Positions 1-7,223 of a stretch of DNA of 13,721 nt are shown here, in pieces. The stretch is from Chromatiales bacterium (GTDB taxonomy: Bacteria > Pseudomonadota > Gammaproteobacteria > Chromatiales > Chromatiaceae). Both the position numbers and the translations under genes were made by a program. Numbering within the stretch: the first letter of the stretch is position 1; every line of letters begins with the position of its first letter. Where the stretch lies: positions 1 through 13,721 of the forward strand of contig JANTHH010000051.1 of the NCBI GenBank assembly GCA_024762485.1. Reading direction: 5' to 3'. The notes under the pieces are model-generated. The model searched no databases, was not told where the DNA came from, and was given only the letters and a program-made list of their open reading frames with translations.

Positions 1-139
1 GCCAGGGCGCGAGCAGCGACTGCCAGCCCACCTGGTACTGCACCCAGACGATCAGGCCGGCAAGCAGGGCCAGCCCGATGAGCCAGTCCCGCGGCCGGAT
101 ATTCAGGCCACGGCCGACCTGGCTGCCGGTGAAACCCAT
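1..139 (-). CDS. Partial membrane protein, N-terminus only; UPF0104/flippase-like candidate
   Basis: The visible part reads from an ATG at 139-137 on the minus strand for 46 codons and runs off the left edge. It starts MGFTGSQVGRGLNIR, then a hydrophobic segment at about residues 19-33 (WLIGLALLAGLIVWV), then QYQVGWQSLLAPW. A basic N-terminus, one membrane helix and a GWxxLLAPW stretch recall the start of lysylphosphatidylglycerol synthase transmembrane / flippase-like (UPF0104) proteins; this is recalled resemblance, not proof. Its start codon shares one base with the parC stop (TGATG on the minus strand), so it is very probably cotranscribed with parC and translated by reinitiation. No separate promoter is visible. 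Another single-helix-start inner-membrane protein is possible because only 46 residues are seen. Confidence 0.55.
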   Translation of the reverse strand, partial: MGFTGSQVGRGLNIRPRDWLIGLALLAGLIVWVQYQVGWQSLLAPW

Positions 140-2391
140 CAGGCCTCGACTTCGATGCCGTCGACCTTCTGCAGGCCGCGCGGCAGCAGGTTGCCACGAC
201 GTCCGCGTTCGCCCTCGTAGGCGTTCAGGTCCGCGGCCTTGAGCAGCAGGTGACGCTTGCCTGAGAGCACCTTGACCTTCCCACCCTCGGGGACACAGGC
301 GATGGCCACCAGATATTCCTCCCGTGCCTCCACCCGCTTGCCGGGGATGCCCAGAATCTTGTTGCCCTTGCCGCGCGTCATCTGCGGCAGGTCGCTGGCG
401 GGTATGACCAGCAGGCGGCCGCTGTTGGTCACCGCGACGATACGATCCGTGGCCAGATCGGTCACCGGGCAGGGTGGCAGCACCCGTCCTCCCTTGGGCA
501 ATGTCAGCACCGCCTTGCCGCCCTTCTTGTTGGCCAGCAGATCACGGGCGTGGGCGAGGAAGCCATAGCCGGCATCCGAGGCGAGCAGCCACAGCCGGTC
601 CGCATCGCCACCGAGCGCGGCCACGAAGGTGGCGCCCGCAGGCGGGTTGAAACGCCCGGTCAGCGGCTCGCCCTGACCACGGGCTGACGGCAACGTGTGG
701 CTGGGCAGTGAATAGCTGCGCCCGGTGCTGTCGAGGAAGATCACCGGCTGATTGCTGCGCAGGCGAACCGCGGCCTGGAAGCTGTCACCGGCCTTGTAGC
801 TGAGACTGCGCGGATCGATCTCGTGGCCCTTGGCGGCACGCGCCCAGCCCTTCTCAGACAGCACCACGGTGATGGGCTCGCTGGGGGTAAGCTCGGATTC
901 GTCCAAGGCACTGGCTGCCTCACGCTCGACAATGGGCGAGCGGCGGGCGTCGCCATATTTCTCGGCATCGGCGATGATTTCCTTGCGGATCAGGGTCTTC
1001 ATCCGTGCCTTTGAACCGAGGGTCTTCTCCAGGTCGATGCGCTCCTTGTCGAGCCCGGTCTGCTCGGCGCGGATCTTCATCTCTTCCAGCCGCGCCAGCT
1101 GGCGCAGCTTGGTGTCGAGGATGTAATCGGCCTGGAGCTCGCTGAGGCCAAAGCGCTGCATCAGCACCGGCCGGGGCTCGTCCTCGCTGCGGATGATGCG
1201 AATCACCTCGTCGAGGTTGAGGAAGGCGATCAGCAGACCGTCCAGCAGGTGCAGCCGATCGCGCACCTTGTCGAGCCGGAACTGCAGGCGGCGCCGCACG
1301 GTCTCGAAACGGAATGCCAGCCATTCCTTGAGCATCTCGCGCAGGTCACGCACGCCGGGGCGCCCGGACAGGCCGATGACATTGAAATTGGCACGGTAGG
1401 TCCGCTCCAGGTCGGTGGTGGCGAACAGGTGAGACATCACCCGGTCCACATCCACCCGGTTGGAGCGCGGCACGATCACCAGACGGATCGGCGTCTCGTG
1501 GTCCGATTCGTCGCGCAGGTCTTCGACCCAGGGCAGCTTCTTGGCCTGCATCTGTGCCGCGATCTGCTCCAGTATCTTGGAGCCGGAGACCTGGTGCGGC
1601 AGCGCTGTGACGACGATGGCATCGTCCTCCTTCTCCCACACTGCGCGCATCCGCACCGAGCCGTTCCCGGTCTCGTACAGCTTCCGCAAATCCTCCCGGG
1701 GGGTGATGATCTCGGCCTCCGTCGGATAATCCGGCCCCTGCACGTGTTCCAGCAGATCGGCCACCGTGGCCTTGGGCTCGTCGATCAGGCGGATGCAGGC
1801 ACTGGCGACTTCGCGGAGGTTGTGCGGCGGTATGTCGGTGGACATGCCCACTGCGATGCCGGTGACACCGTTGAGCAGCACATTGGGCAGGCGTGCCGGC
1901 AGCAGCACGGGCTCTTTCAGAGTGCCATCGAAGTTGGGCGCCCACTCCACCGTGCCCTGCCCCAGCTCGGACAGCAGCACCTGGGCGTAGGGTGTCAGAC
2001 GGGCCTCGGTGTAACGCATCGCGGCAAAAGACTTGGGGTCGTCGGGCGAGCCCCAGTTACCCTGGCCGTCCACCAGCGGGTAGCGGTAGGAGAAGTCCTG
2101 GGCCATCAGCACCATGGCCTCGTAACACGCCGAGTCGCCGTGGGGGTGGAACTTGCCCAGCACATCGCCCACGGTGCGGGCCGACTTCTTGTGCTTGGAG
2201 GCCGCCGACAGGCCCAGCTCGGACATGGCGTAGACGATGCGCCGCTGTACCGGCTTCAGGCCGTCGCCGATGTGCGGCAGAGCCCGGTCGAGGATGACGT
2301 ACATGGAGTAGTCCAGGTACGCCTTCTCGGTGAATTCTTTCAGGGGTAGGCGTTCGATGCCTTCGGCGGTGTAGTCCTGGGTGGGGTCCAT
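139..2391 (-). CDS. parC: DNA topoisomerase IV subunit A
   Basis: ParC is the DNA-cleaving subunit of topoisomerase IV and works with ParE to decatenate daughter chromosomes. The 750-residue product is close to the 752 of E. coli ParC. It opens with a ParC-type EFTEKAYLDYSMYVI segment, then IGDGLKPVQRRIVYAMSELG, the quinolone-resistance region HPHGDSACYEAM (Ser87 and Glu91, equivalent to E. coli Ser80 and Glu84) and the active-site tyrosine in MRYTEARL (Tyr127, equivalent to Tyr120). The C-terminal half carries the divergent beta-pinwheel region expected of ParC, with a GKGNKI segment. I chose ATG 2391: the frame is open to a TTG at 2412, but ATG gives a family-like N-terminus and has GAGAAGG about 12 bases upstream. 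The gene is divergent from the methyltransferase at 2544 and is followed directly by a membrane-protein gene. Ser and Glu at the two QRDR positions are the wild-type, quinolone-sensitive residues. Confidence 0.97.
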   Translation of the reverse strand: MDPTQDYTAEGIERLPLKEFTEKAYLDYSMYVILDRALPHIGDGLKPVQRRIVYAMSELGLSAASKHKKSARTVGDVLGKFHPHGDSACYEAMVLMAQDFSYRYPLVDGQGNWGSPDDPKSFAAMRYTEARLTPYAQVLLSELGQGTVEWAPNFDGTLKEPVLLPARLPNVLLNGVTGIAVGMSTDIPPHNLREVASACIRLIDEPKATVADLLEHVQGPDYPTEAEIITPREDLRKLYETGNGSVRMRAVWEKEDDAIVVTALPHQVSGSKILEQIAAQMQAKKLPWVEDLRDESDHETPIRLVIVPRSNRVDVDRVMSHLFATTDLERTYRANFNVIGLSGRPGVRDLREMLKEWLAFRFETVRRRLQFRLDKVRDRLHLLDGLLIAFLNLDEVIRIIRSEDEPRPVLMQRFGLSELQADYILDTKLRQLARLEEMKIRAEQTGLDKERIDLEKTLGSKARMKTLIRKEIIADAEKYGDARRSPIVEREAASALDESELTPSEPITVVLSEKGWARAAKGHEIDPRSLSYKAGDSFQAAVRLRSNQPVIFLDSTGRSYSLPSHTLPSARGQGEPLTGRFNPPAGATFVAALGGDADRLWLLASDAGYGFLAHARDLLANKKGGKAVLTLPKGGRVLPPCPVTDLATDRIVAVTNSGRLLVIPASDLPQMTRGKGNKILGIPGKRVEAREEYLVAIACVPEGGKVKVLSGKRHLLLKAADLNAYEGERGRRGNLLPRGLQKVDGIEVEA

Positions 2392-2434
2392 GGGTGTGGC
2401 GAGCCTTCTCAATGCAGATGACGAAAACAGCTGG

Positions 2435-2440
2435 ATTGTA
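2435..2440 (-). promoter_or_regulatory. Probable -10 element for parC (TACAAT)
   Basis: The minus strand reads AGTGTACAAT at 2444-2435, with TACAAT as the -10 hexamer about 44 bases before the parC ATG. The best -35 partner is CTGATC (2464-2459) at an 18-base spacing, which matches the consensus at only three positions. The same 10-mer occurs before xseB, which supports a promoter role. The call is by pattern only. Confidence 0.4.
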
Positions 2441-2483
2441 CACTGCGCAGCGTGATTGGATCAGTCTTCGCATGGTCATTGAT

Positions 2484-2495
2484 CATTGCGCAATG
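2484..2495. promoter_or_regulatory. 12-bp perfect palindrome in the parC/methyltransferase divergent gap
   Basis: CATTGCGCAATG is a perfect inverted repeat lying between the two divergent genes, 93 bases from the parC start and 49 bases from the methyltransferase start. It sits just upstream of the weak parC -35 region. Its position and symmetry suit a dimeric regulator site, but no known operator is recognised. A chance palindrome is possible. Confidence 0.25.
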
Positions 2496-2543
2496 CCTGC
2501 AGACATATCTCCGATACAGGTTCTATCAGATACAATGTGGGTC

Positions 2544-3242
2544 ATGAATGACCTGACCCGAAAGACCAGTGACACTCCACAGTCAAGCGCCGGCTCGGCA
2601 GCATACAGCGAAAAAGGTGATGACTATTTTGCCGGCTCCCATGATTATTTTGTCTCTGAATTGCCAGATAACCCCAATGCCTCCGTCCTAGAAATAGGCT
2701 GCGCCGCCGGATATACAGGTGAGCTCGCCCTGGCCAGGGGGAAATGTGGCCGCTATGTCGCTGTCGAGATGGATGAGTCTGCAGCAGAACAAGCCAGGAC
2801 AAGGCTGACCGAGGTCATCGTCGGTGACATCGAATCGATAAATCTCCCCTGGCCAAACAATAGTTTCGATGTACTCATCATGAGTGAGGTCCTCGAGCAT
2901 TTTGCCGACCCCTGGCATGTGCTGAGAAGACTACGCCCCTTATTGAAACCTGGGGCACTACTTTTCTGCAGCTCTCCAAACGTCAGTCATTACCGACTGA
3001 TCGGGATGCTGTTTCGTGGGGACTGGCGGCTGGAAGACTCAGGAATCATGGATCGAACGCACCTCCGCTGGTTCACTCCAAAAACCTACCGTGAACTTGT
3101 AGAGGGCGCAGATTTTATCGTGGACAGCGTCGAACCGATCAAGCCCTTCACCACATGGGACAGGGTTCGCATAGCACTGGCCGGTGGACGGCGTCATCTG
3201 TTCATGAAGCAAATAAAGATCAAGGCCCATTGCCCTGAATGA
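2544..3242 (+). CDS. Class I SAM-dependent methyltransferase of the glycan island
   Basis: The 232-residue product has a Rossmann methyltransferase core: motif I VLEIGCAAG (48-56), an acidic residue at the end of strand 2 in YVAVEMDE (71-78), motif IV NNSFDVLIMSEVLEHF (105-120) and post-motif LRPLLKPGALLF. A C-terminal block SSPNV...RGDW...DRTHLRWFTP (143-179) is shared with the methyltransferase at 5140. Members of this Methyltransf_11/23 group often methylate sugars or lipid-linked glycans, so an O-methyl sugar product is inferred from the neighbours. ATG 2544 gives a start just before the polar leader (MNDLTRKT); the frame is open to 2394 and an ATG at 2535 is an alternative. The ribosome site is weak (GTGGG). 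The gene is 28 bases upstream of a glycosyltransferase, so the two are probably cotranscribed. There is no signal peptide or membrane helix, so it should be cytoplasmic. The acceptor substrate is unknown. Confidence 0.85.
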   Translation: MNDLTRKTSDTPQSSAGSAAYSEKGDDYFAGSHDYFVSELPDNPNASVLEIGCAAGYTGELALARGKCGRYVAVEMDESAAEQARTRLTEVIVGDIESINLPWPNNSFDVLIMSEVLEHFADPWHVLRRLRPLLKPGALLFCSSPNVSHYRLIGMLFRGDWRLEDSGIMDRTHLRWFTPKTYRELVEGADFIVDSVEPIKPFTTWDRVRIALAGGRRHLFMKQIKIKAHCPE

Positions 3243-3270
3243 CGGTCTATTTGCAAAAAATTGAGAATGC

Positions 3271-4107
3271 ATGTTGAAAGATATTGCCGTTGATGTTGCC
3301 ACTATCACTCCTCCTGATAGTCCGGAGTTTTCAATCTGCACCCTGGTGACGGAACATCAGCAATATGCAGACATGGTGAATTCCTACCTTGACGCCGGAT
3401 TTGTCACTGAACACTGCGAATTCCTCTATCAGGACAACACAAAAAGCAATCAGCTCGATGCCTATGAAGGACTCAACCTCTTCCTGCGGACTGCACGGGG
3501 GAGATATGTAATCCTCTGCCATCAGGACCTGTTACTTCATGATGATGGCATTTCCCGCCTGAGAGAGATCATCGAGGAGATGAACGACCTGGATGAGCAT
3601 TGGGCCGTCCTGGGTAATGCCGGTGGAGCAGAGCCGGGGAAGCTGGCAATTCGAATAACCGACCCCTTCCATGGTGAGAATGCACGTGTGGGGCGCTTCC
3701 CGGTACGCACTAGAAGTCTGGACGAGAACTTCCTGCTGGTCAAAGCATCATCGAATCTGTCGTTGTCACGGGACATCGGCGGCTTCCACTTATATGGGAC
3801 CGATCTGTGCCTGATAGCCGACATCCTGGGTTATCGTTCCTACGCAGTTGATTTCCACCTGCGACATATCGGTGGTGAAGCAATGAAGGATCTGAAGAAA
3901 AACGCTTCCAGTGCAGTCACCGGTTTTGATGCGACGAAGAGAAGATTCATCAACAAGTACCGCAGGGCATTCCGCTCCCGATGGATACAGACCACCTGTG
4001 CAACACTCTATATTTCCTGCAGTCGGATCAGGACCTCTATCGGCAACAGGCGGTTTGTCGGATCAATAGTGAAACGGTTGTACCGATTACTTGACGACCC
4101 AAGATAA
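3271..4107 (+). CDS. StrF-like family 2-type glycosyltransferase
   Basis: The 278-residue protein has a GT-A fold pattern: a beta strand FSICTLVT (20-27), FLYQDNT (51-57) where family 2 enzymes have their first acidic motif, then ARGRYVILCHQDLLL (75-89). Its HQD plays the part of the usual DxD, as in the StrF-like group of glycosyltransferases. Further on HLYGTDLCLIADILGY (173-188) and HLRHIGG (196-202) match the acceptor-side ED/D and HxGG features. The C-terminal 70 residues are very basic (KKR, RRF, KYRRAFRSR), which could touch membrane phosphates. The start ATG 3271 follows a weak GAG ribosome site. The gene lies between a methyltransferase and a GT2 enzyme on the same strand, so it probably adds a sugar in a surface polysaccharide. 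Donor and acceptor are not predictable. Base composition is lower in GC than parC. Confidence 0.72.
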   Translation: MLKDIAVDVATITPPDSPEFSICTLVTEHQQYADMVNSYLDAGFVTEHCEFLYQDNTKSNQLDAYEGLNLFLRTARGRYVILCHQDLLLHDDGISRLREIIEEMNDLDEHWAVLGNAGGAEPGKLAIRITDPFHGENARVGRFPVRTRSLDENFLLVKASSNLSLSRDIGGFHLYGTDLCLIADILGYRSYAVDFHLRHIGGEAMKDLKKNASSAVTGFDATKRRFINKYRRAFRSRWIQTTCATLYISCSRIRTSIGNRRFVGSIVKRLYRLLDDPR

Positions 4108-4222
4108 ATATCTGAATTTTCTTTGAATATGAAAAGCCACCGAAATACCGCACCGGCTGGACGGGCATGATGCATTATTTCGAGTCACGCACTGCCTCAC
4201 CCGGGACCCGACTCACCTCACA

Positions 4223-5143
4223 ATGAACACCCCTGACAGTTCAACCGCTGACGTCACCGTCATTACCGTCACCTATAACAGTGCCGGAGTCATTCGTGAC
4301 GCAATCCAATCCATCGTGGAACACCCGAGGGTCGCAGACTACGTGGTGGTCGACAACGCCAGCACGGATGAGACCTGCAGGTTGGTCCGCGAGGATTTCC
4401 CGACGGTCGAACTCATAGAAAATAAAAAAAACATTGGTTATGGCGCCGGGAACAATATTGCACTCGAGAAATGCACCACGGACTATGCACTCCTGCTCAA
4501 CCCGGATGCACAGATGGAGAGGGGCACACTAGACACCCTCCTCTCCATAGCAAAGGTAAACCCCGATGCCGCCATCATCGCACCTGCACTGGTTGGTGAT
4601 GACGGGAAACGACACGACAGCCACCGGCATGCCGTGCTGGAGCAGAAGAAAAGGATTTCCTCCCGTCCGAAGATAACCCGTGAAGTTCAGGAGGTGGACT
4701 TCGTCATCGCCGCCGTCTGGTTGCTGAACATGAAGATTCTCAGAACCATCGGATTGTTCGATCCACGCCTGTTCCTCTTTTACGAAGATGATGATCTCTG
4801 CCAGCGGGTGAAGGATACGGGCAGCAAGATCCTCTACACCACCACGACGCAAGCCAGACACATCTGGGGTGGGTCATCGAGTGGCGAGGCGGACATCAAC
4901 GCCTTCAAGGAATTTCACATGGCACTGTCCCGCTGCCTCATCGAGGACAAGTACCGGGGAAGACCGGCCGCGGTGCGCTTTGCCTCCAACCTGCGGAGAA
5001 AATACCGCTTCAAGATAGGGCTGTACCGTCTGTTGGGAAGGTCCGCAAAGGTCGACCGTTATCGGGCAAGGCTGAACGGTATTGAACGCTTTTGCCAGGA
5101 CCTCAAGCAAGAAACCGGGCAGAGTGGAAAGTCTTCGGCTTAG
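4223..5143 (+). CDS. GT2 family glycosyltransferase, rhamnosyltransferase-like
   Basis: The 306-residue product has the full family 2 signature: VTVITVTYNSAG (11-22), VVVDNASTDET (41-51), the GT2 glycine/asparagine stretch NIGYGAGNN (70-78), the LLNPDA metal/nucleotide motif (91-96), and the acceptor-side FLFYEDDDLCQRV (185-197) followed by ARHIWGGSS (211-219). This arrangement is that of WbbL-type rhamnosyltransferases and related O-antigen enzymes that transfer dTDP- or GDP-sugars to lipid-linked glycan; the actual sugar is not determined. There is no membrane helix, and the tail is basic. ATG 4223 is the first start in frame; the 115 bases between it and the StrF-like gene contain no clear ribosome site or terminator. 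The stop codon TAG overlaps the TAA of the convergent methyltransferase (shared bases 5141-5142). Confidence 0.9.
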   Translation: MNTPDSSTADVTVITVTYNSAGVIRDAIQSIVEHPRVADYVVVDNASTDETCRLVREDFPTVELIENKKNIGYGAGNNIALEKCTTDYALLLNPDAQMERGTLDTLLSIAKVNPDAAIIAPALVGDDGKRHDSHRHAVLEQKKRISSRPKITREVQEVDFVIAAVWLLNMKILRTIGLFDPRLFLFYEDDDLCQRVKDTGSKILYTTTTQARHIWGGSSSGEADINAFKEFHMALSRCLIEDKYRGRPAAVRFASNLRRKYRFKIGLYRLLGRSAKVDRYRARLNGIERFCQDLKQETGQSGKSSA

Positions 5144-5793
5144 GGCTTGCGAATGCGGATCGCAAACTGCAGAAACTGCACATCAAGACCAAGAATCAGG
5201 ATGATCGGCGTATAGAAGACGGCCCTGACGATCTTGGTTCCCAGGCTGTGGTTGTCCCAGACCGAATTGATTCCCTTGATGAGATCGACCTGGTAGCCAT
5301 TCTCTCGCACCGACCGCAACAGACTCTTTTTGGTAAAAAAACGCAGATGGGTACGGTCGAGAACGCCATAATCCCGGTACTTCCAGTCCCGCTTCAGCAG
5401 CAAGCCGAGCAGGACATCCAGATAGCGCACATTGGGTATCGAGGCCACCAGATGGCCATCGTCTGACAGCTTGGCCTTTATCTCCTGGAGAAAGCGATCA
5501 TGATCCAGCATGTGCTCGATGACATCGTTGCAGATGATCAGATCGAAATAACCATCGGGCAGTTTGTCGGCGCACTCGTCATAGGTACCCACCAATACCT
5601 TGTCCATCTTCTGCCGTGCCAGATCGGCCGCCCGGGCGTCCGGCTCGATACCCCAGTACTCGTCCACATCACCCAGCAACTGACGAAATGCGCCTTCGCC
5701 ACAACCAATCTCCAGCACGCGCTGATAGTGATCGGGCAAGACCGGAACCATCTCCGCACGTTGGTGACGGAAGTAGTCAGGGGCTTTTTCCAT
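5140..5793 (-). CDS. Class I SAM-dependent methyltransferase, paralogue of the 2544 gene
   Basis: The 217-residue product has motif I VLEIGCGEGAFRQLL (26-40), acidic WGIEPDA (47-53), motif IV GYFDLIICNDVIEHM (81-95), KLSDDGHLVASIPNV (108-122) and a family block RDW...YGVLDRTHLRFFT (135-154). The last block is nearly the same as in the methyltransferase at 2544, so the two are paralogues or belong to one subfamily. The C-terminus has a hydrophobic stretch of about 17 residues (192-209, FYTPIILILGLDV), unusual for a soluble enzyme, that may bind membrane. ATG 5793 has AAGGA ten bases upstream; the upstream in-frame extension to 6300 lies on the far side of the GT25 gene and is a shadow. It is divergent from GT25 and convergent with GT2, so it probably has its own promoter in 5794-5938. 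A role in methylating a surface glycan is inferred. Confidence 0.85.
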   Translation of the reverse strand: MEKAPDYFRHQRAEMVPVLPDHYQRVLEIGCGEGAFRQLLGDVDEYWGIEPDARAADLARQKMDKVLVGTYDECADKLPDGYFDLIICNDVIEHMLDHDRFLQEIKAKLSDDGHLVASIPNVRYLDVLLGLLLKRDWKYRDYGVLDRTHLRFFTKKSLLRSVRENGYQVDLIKGINSVWDNHSLGTKIVRAVFYTPIILILGLDVQFLQFAIRIRKP

Positions 5794-5938
5794 CACGGAT
5801 GTTTCCTTCTCAGTGCGGCATCTATTATCCCCTGGGACAACCTGCTCGATTGCAACAGCGTAGGGGCGATCATTCGCACATGATAATATAGCTGCCGTGA
5901 TAACTGCATGACCTCTCCCACCTGAACGGCCCACATCG
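5794..5938. promoter_or_regulatory. Divergent gap between methyltransferase and GT25 genes
   Basis: These 145 bases must hold start signals for both genes. On the minus strand a -10-like GATAAT lies 32 bases from the ATG (reading GGGGATAATAG), with TTGCAA upstream at a poor 20-base spacing. On the plus strand GATAATATAG near 5882 is AT-rich but has no matching -35. No operator-like palindrome was seen. Promoters are expected here from gene layout more than from sequence. Confidence 0.3.
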
Positions 5939-6751
5939 GTGACAAATTTGCGCGTCCTGCTGCTCAATCTGAAAAGCGCCAAGGATCGATTCGATTTCCA
6001 AAAAGAACAGGCGAGGACCTTGGGACTGGACCTGCATCGCATCGAGGGCATTGCCGACACAGACATCAGTGATGGGACTTTCCACCAGCTGGCATTTGAC
6101 TGGGAACGGCCACTGCGCCGGACGGAACTAGCATGCTTCCTCAGCCACAAACGGGCCTGGCAGGACGTGGTCGAGAAGCATTCTCCGGCATTGATACTGG
6201 AAGATGATGCCGTCTTATCGACCAGACTGCCGCAGATACTCGATGAGTTGTCGCTCCGACAGGGGCTGGACCTGGTGACCCTGGAAATTCGCGGGCGCAA
6301 AAAACATGTCGGCAGGCGACATCTGCCGTTGGATGCGACGGCTCATCTTCTCAGACTCTACCAGGATCGCACCGGGGCTGCCGCCTATGTCCTCTGGCCC
6401 GCAGGGGCGAAAAAACTGCTCGAACGTTTCGAGCGGAAGGGGGCCGCACTGGCGGATGCCTTTCTGTATTCGGCTTATGAACTACGCGCCTATCAGCTGG
6501 AACCCGCAGCTGCAATCCAGGCCGATCACTGCCGCATTTACGGTATCAGCGAACGCCTTCAGACCAGTACAACGACGACCCCGGCACACCACCCACGACC
6601 CAAGCCTTTGAACCACTTGCAAGCCATTAAATTCAGGTTCAGGCGCGTTGGTGGGCAACTTCGCCTGGCTGCCCGCCTGCTGGCCCATCTGCCTGCAGTT
6701 TGCAGAAGACCCGTTGTCATCGAGCCGAAAGACTTCGATGCATCCGGGTAA
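5939..6751 (+). CDS. GT25 family (LPS biosynthesis) glycosyltransferase
   Basis: The 270-residue product fits glycosyltransferase family 25, which includes LOS/LPS galactosyl- and glucosyltransferases. It has the opening LRVLLLNLKSAKDRFDFQ (4-21), the family segment RRTELACFLSHKRAWQ (60-75), the metal-binding-type PALILEDDAVL (83-93), and AAAYVLWPAGAKKLLERF (147-164) where GT25 proteins have their conserved sugar-fold strand and helix. The arginine/lysine-rich tail (about 218-260) may associate with membrane. GTG 5939 is the only usable start near the upstream stop at 5909-5911, giving MTNLRVLLLN; TTG 5948 is a weaker option. No clear ribosome site is visible. It stands alone on the plus strand, ending 16 bases before the convergent DUF302 gene. 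The sugar specificity is unknown. Its GC is nearer the chromosome average than in the first two island genes. Confidence 0.87.
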   Translation: MTNLRVLLLNLKSAKDRFDFQKEQARTLGLDLHRIEGIADTDISDGTFHQLAFDWERPLRRTELACFLSHKRAWQDVVEKHSPALILEDDAVLSTRLPQILDELSLRQGLDLVTLEIRGRKKHVGRRHLPLDATAHLLRLYQDRTGAAAYVLWPAGAKKLLERFERKGAALADAFLYSAYELRAYQLEPAAAIQADHCRIYGISERLQTSTTTTPAHHPRPKPLNHLQAIKFRFRRVGGQLRLAARLLAHLPAVCRRPVVIEPKDFDASG

Positions 6752-6767
6752 TACTGCCGACTGCTGA

Positions 6768-7223
6768 TTAAACCCCCTCGCCCATCTCCCGCATGATCGC
6801 CTGCAGATCACTGTGCCAGCGCTTGAGCTGGATCAGCAGTTCAGGACGGTTCTTTGTCGCCAGCGACAAGGGGTCCAGAGCGACCAGCACGGTCTCATCG
6901 TTCTCGGCGAAGATTGCGATCTTCAGCGGGATGAACGGGATCATGTCCGGATAGTTGAGGGCGACGTTACGCACCTCGTCGAGCTTGCCGAAGAAGATCA
7001 CCTGGTAGTAATCGGACTTGTAGCCGAACTTGTCCATCCCGCTGTCGCAGGTCTGCACATGGGCCACCTTGTAGCCATAGTCCGCAATACTCTTCTTCAG
7101 GGCCTCCACCGCCTCCGGGAAGGCCAAGGTGCTACGAACCATCAGGAGGCCGTTGGCCTGTGCCGAGACATGCAGTAACAGCAACAGGGGAATGAGAAGA
7201 ACCTTGCCAAATTGACGTTTCAT
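6768..7223 (-). CDS. Secreted DUF302-family protein
   Basis: The 151-residue product starts with a signal peptide (MKRQFGKVLLIPLLLLLHV, cleavage likely after AQA at 23), so it should be periplasmic. The mature part matches the DUF302 fold: a first strand and helix (about 27-58), YYQVIFFGK (72-80), the LPL-type element FIPLKIAIF (97-105) and VLVALDP (112-118). DUF302 has no settled biochemical role and occurs in many thiotrophic and redox gene clusters. One cysteine is present (Cys59, in QTCDSG). The start ATG overlaps the stop of the upstream cytochrome-DUF302 gene by four bases (ATGA), with an AGGTG ribosome site inside that gene, so the two should be translated in fixed proportion. A partner or paralogous subunit for the fused protein is inferred. 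Not a known enzyme. Confidence 0.8.
   Translation of the reverse strand: MKRQFGKVLLIPLLLLLHVSAQANGLLMVRSTLAFPEAVEALKKSIADYGYKVAHVQTCDSGMDKFGYKSDYYQVIFFGKLDEVRNVALNYPDMIPFIPLKIAIFAENDETVLVALDPLSLATKNRPELLIQLKRWHSDLQAIMREMGEGV

Noticed and set aside
1249..2349. Plus-strand open frame of 366 codons opposite parC
   Set aside because: It lies wholly within parC on the other strand, shows no family motif and its composition (His/Gln/Val-rich) is that of an antisense shadow of a GC-rich gene.
2531..2536. TACAAT as a -10 giving a leaderless methyltransferase transcript
   Set aside because: No -35 fits at 16-18 bases and the case rests on one hexamer.
5794..6300. N-terminal extension of the 5140 methyltransferase
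   Set aside because: It would run through the GT25 gene on the opposite strand and is low-complexity Ser/Arg-rich; the ATG at 5793 with AAGGA is the family start.
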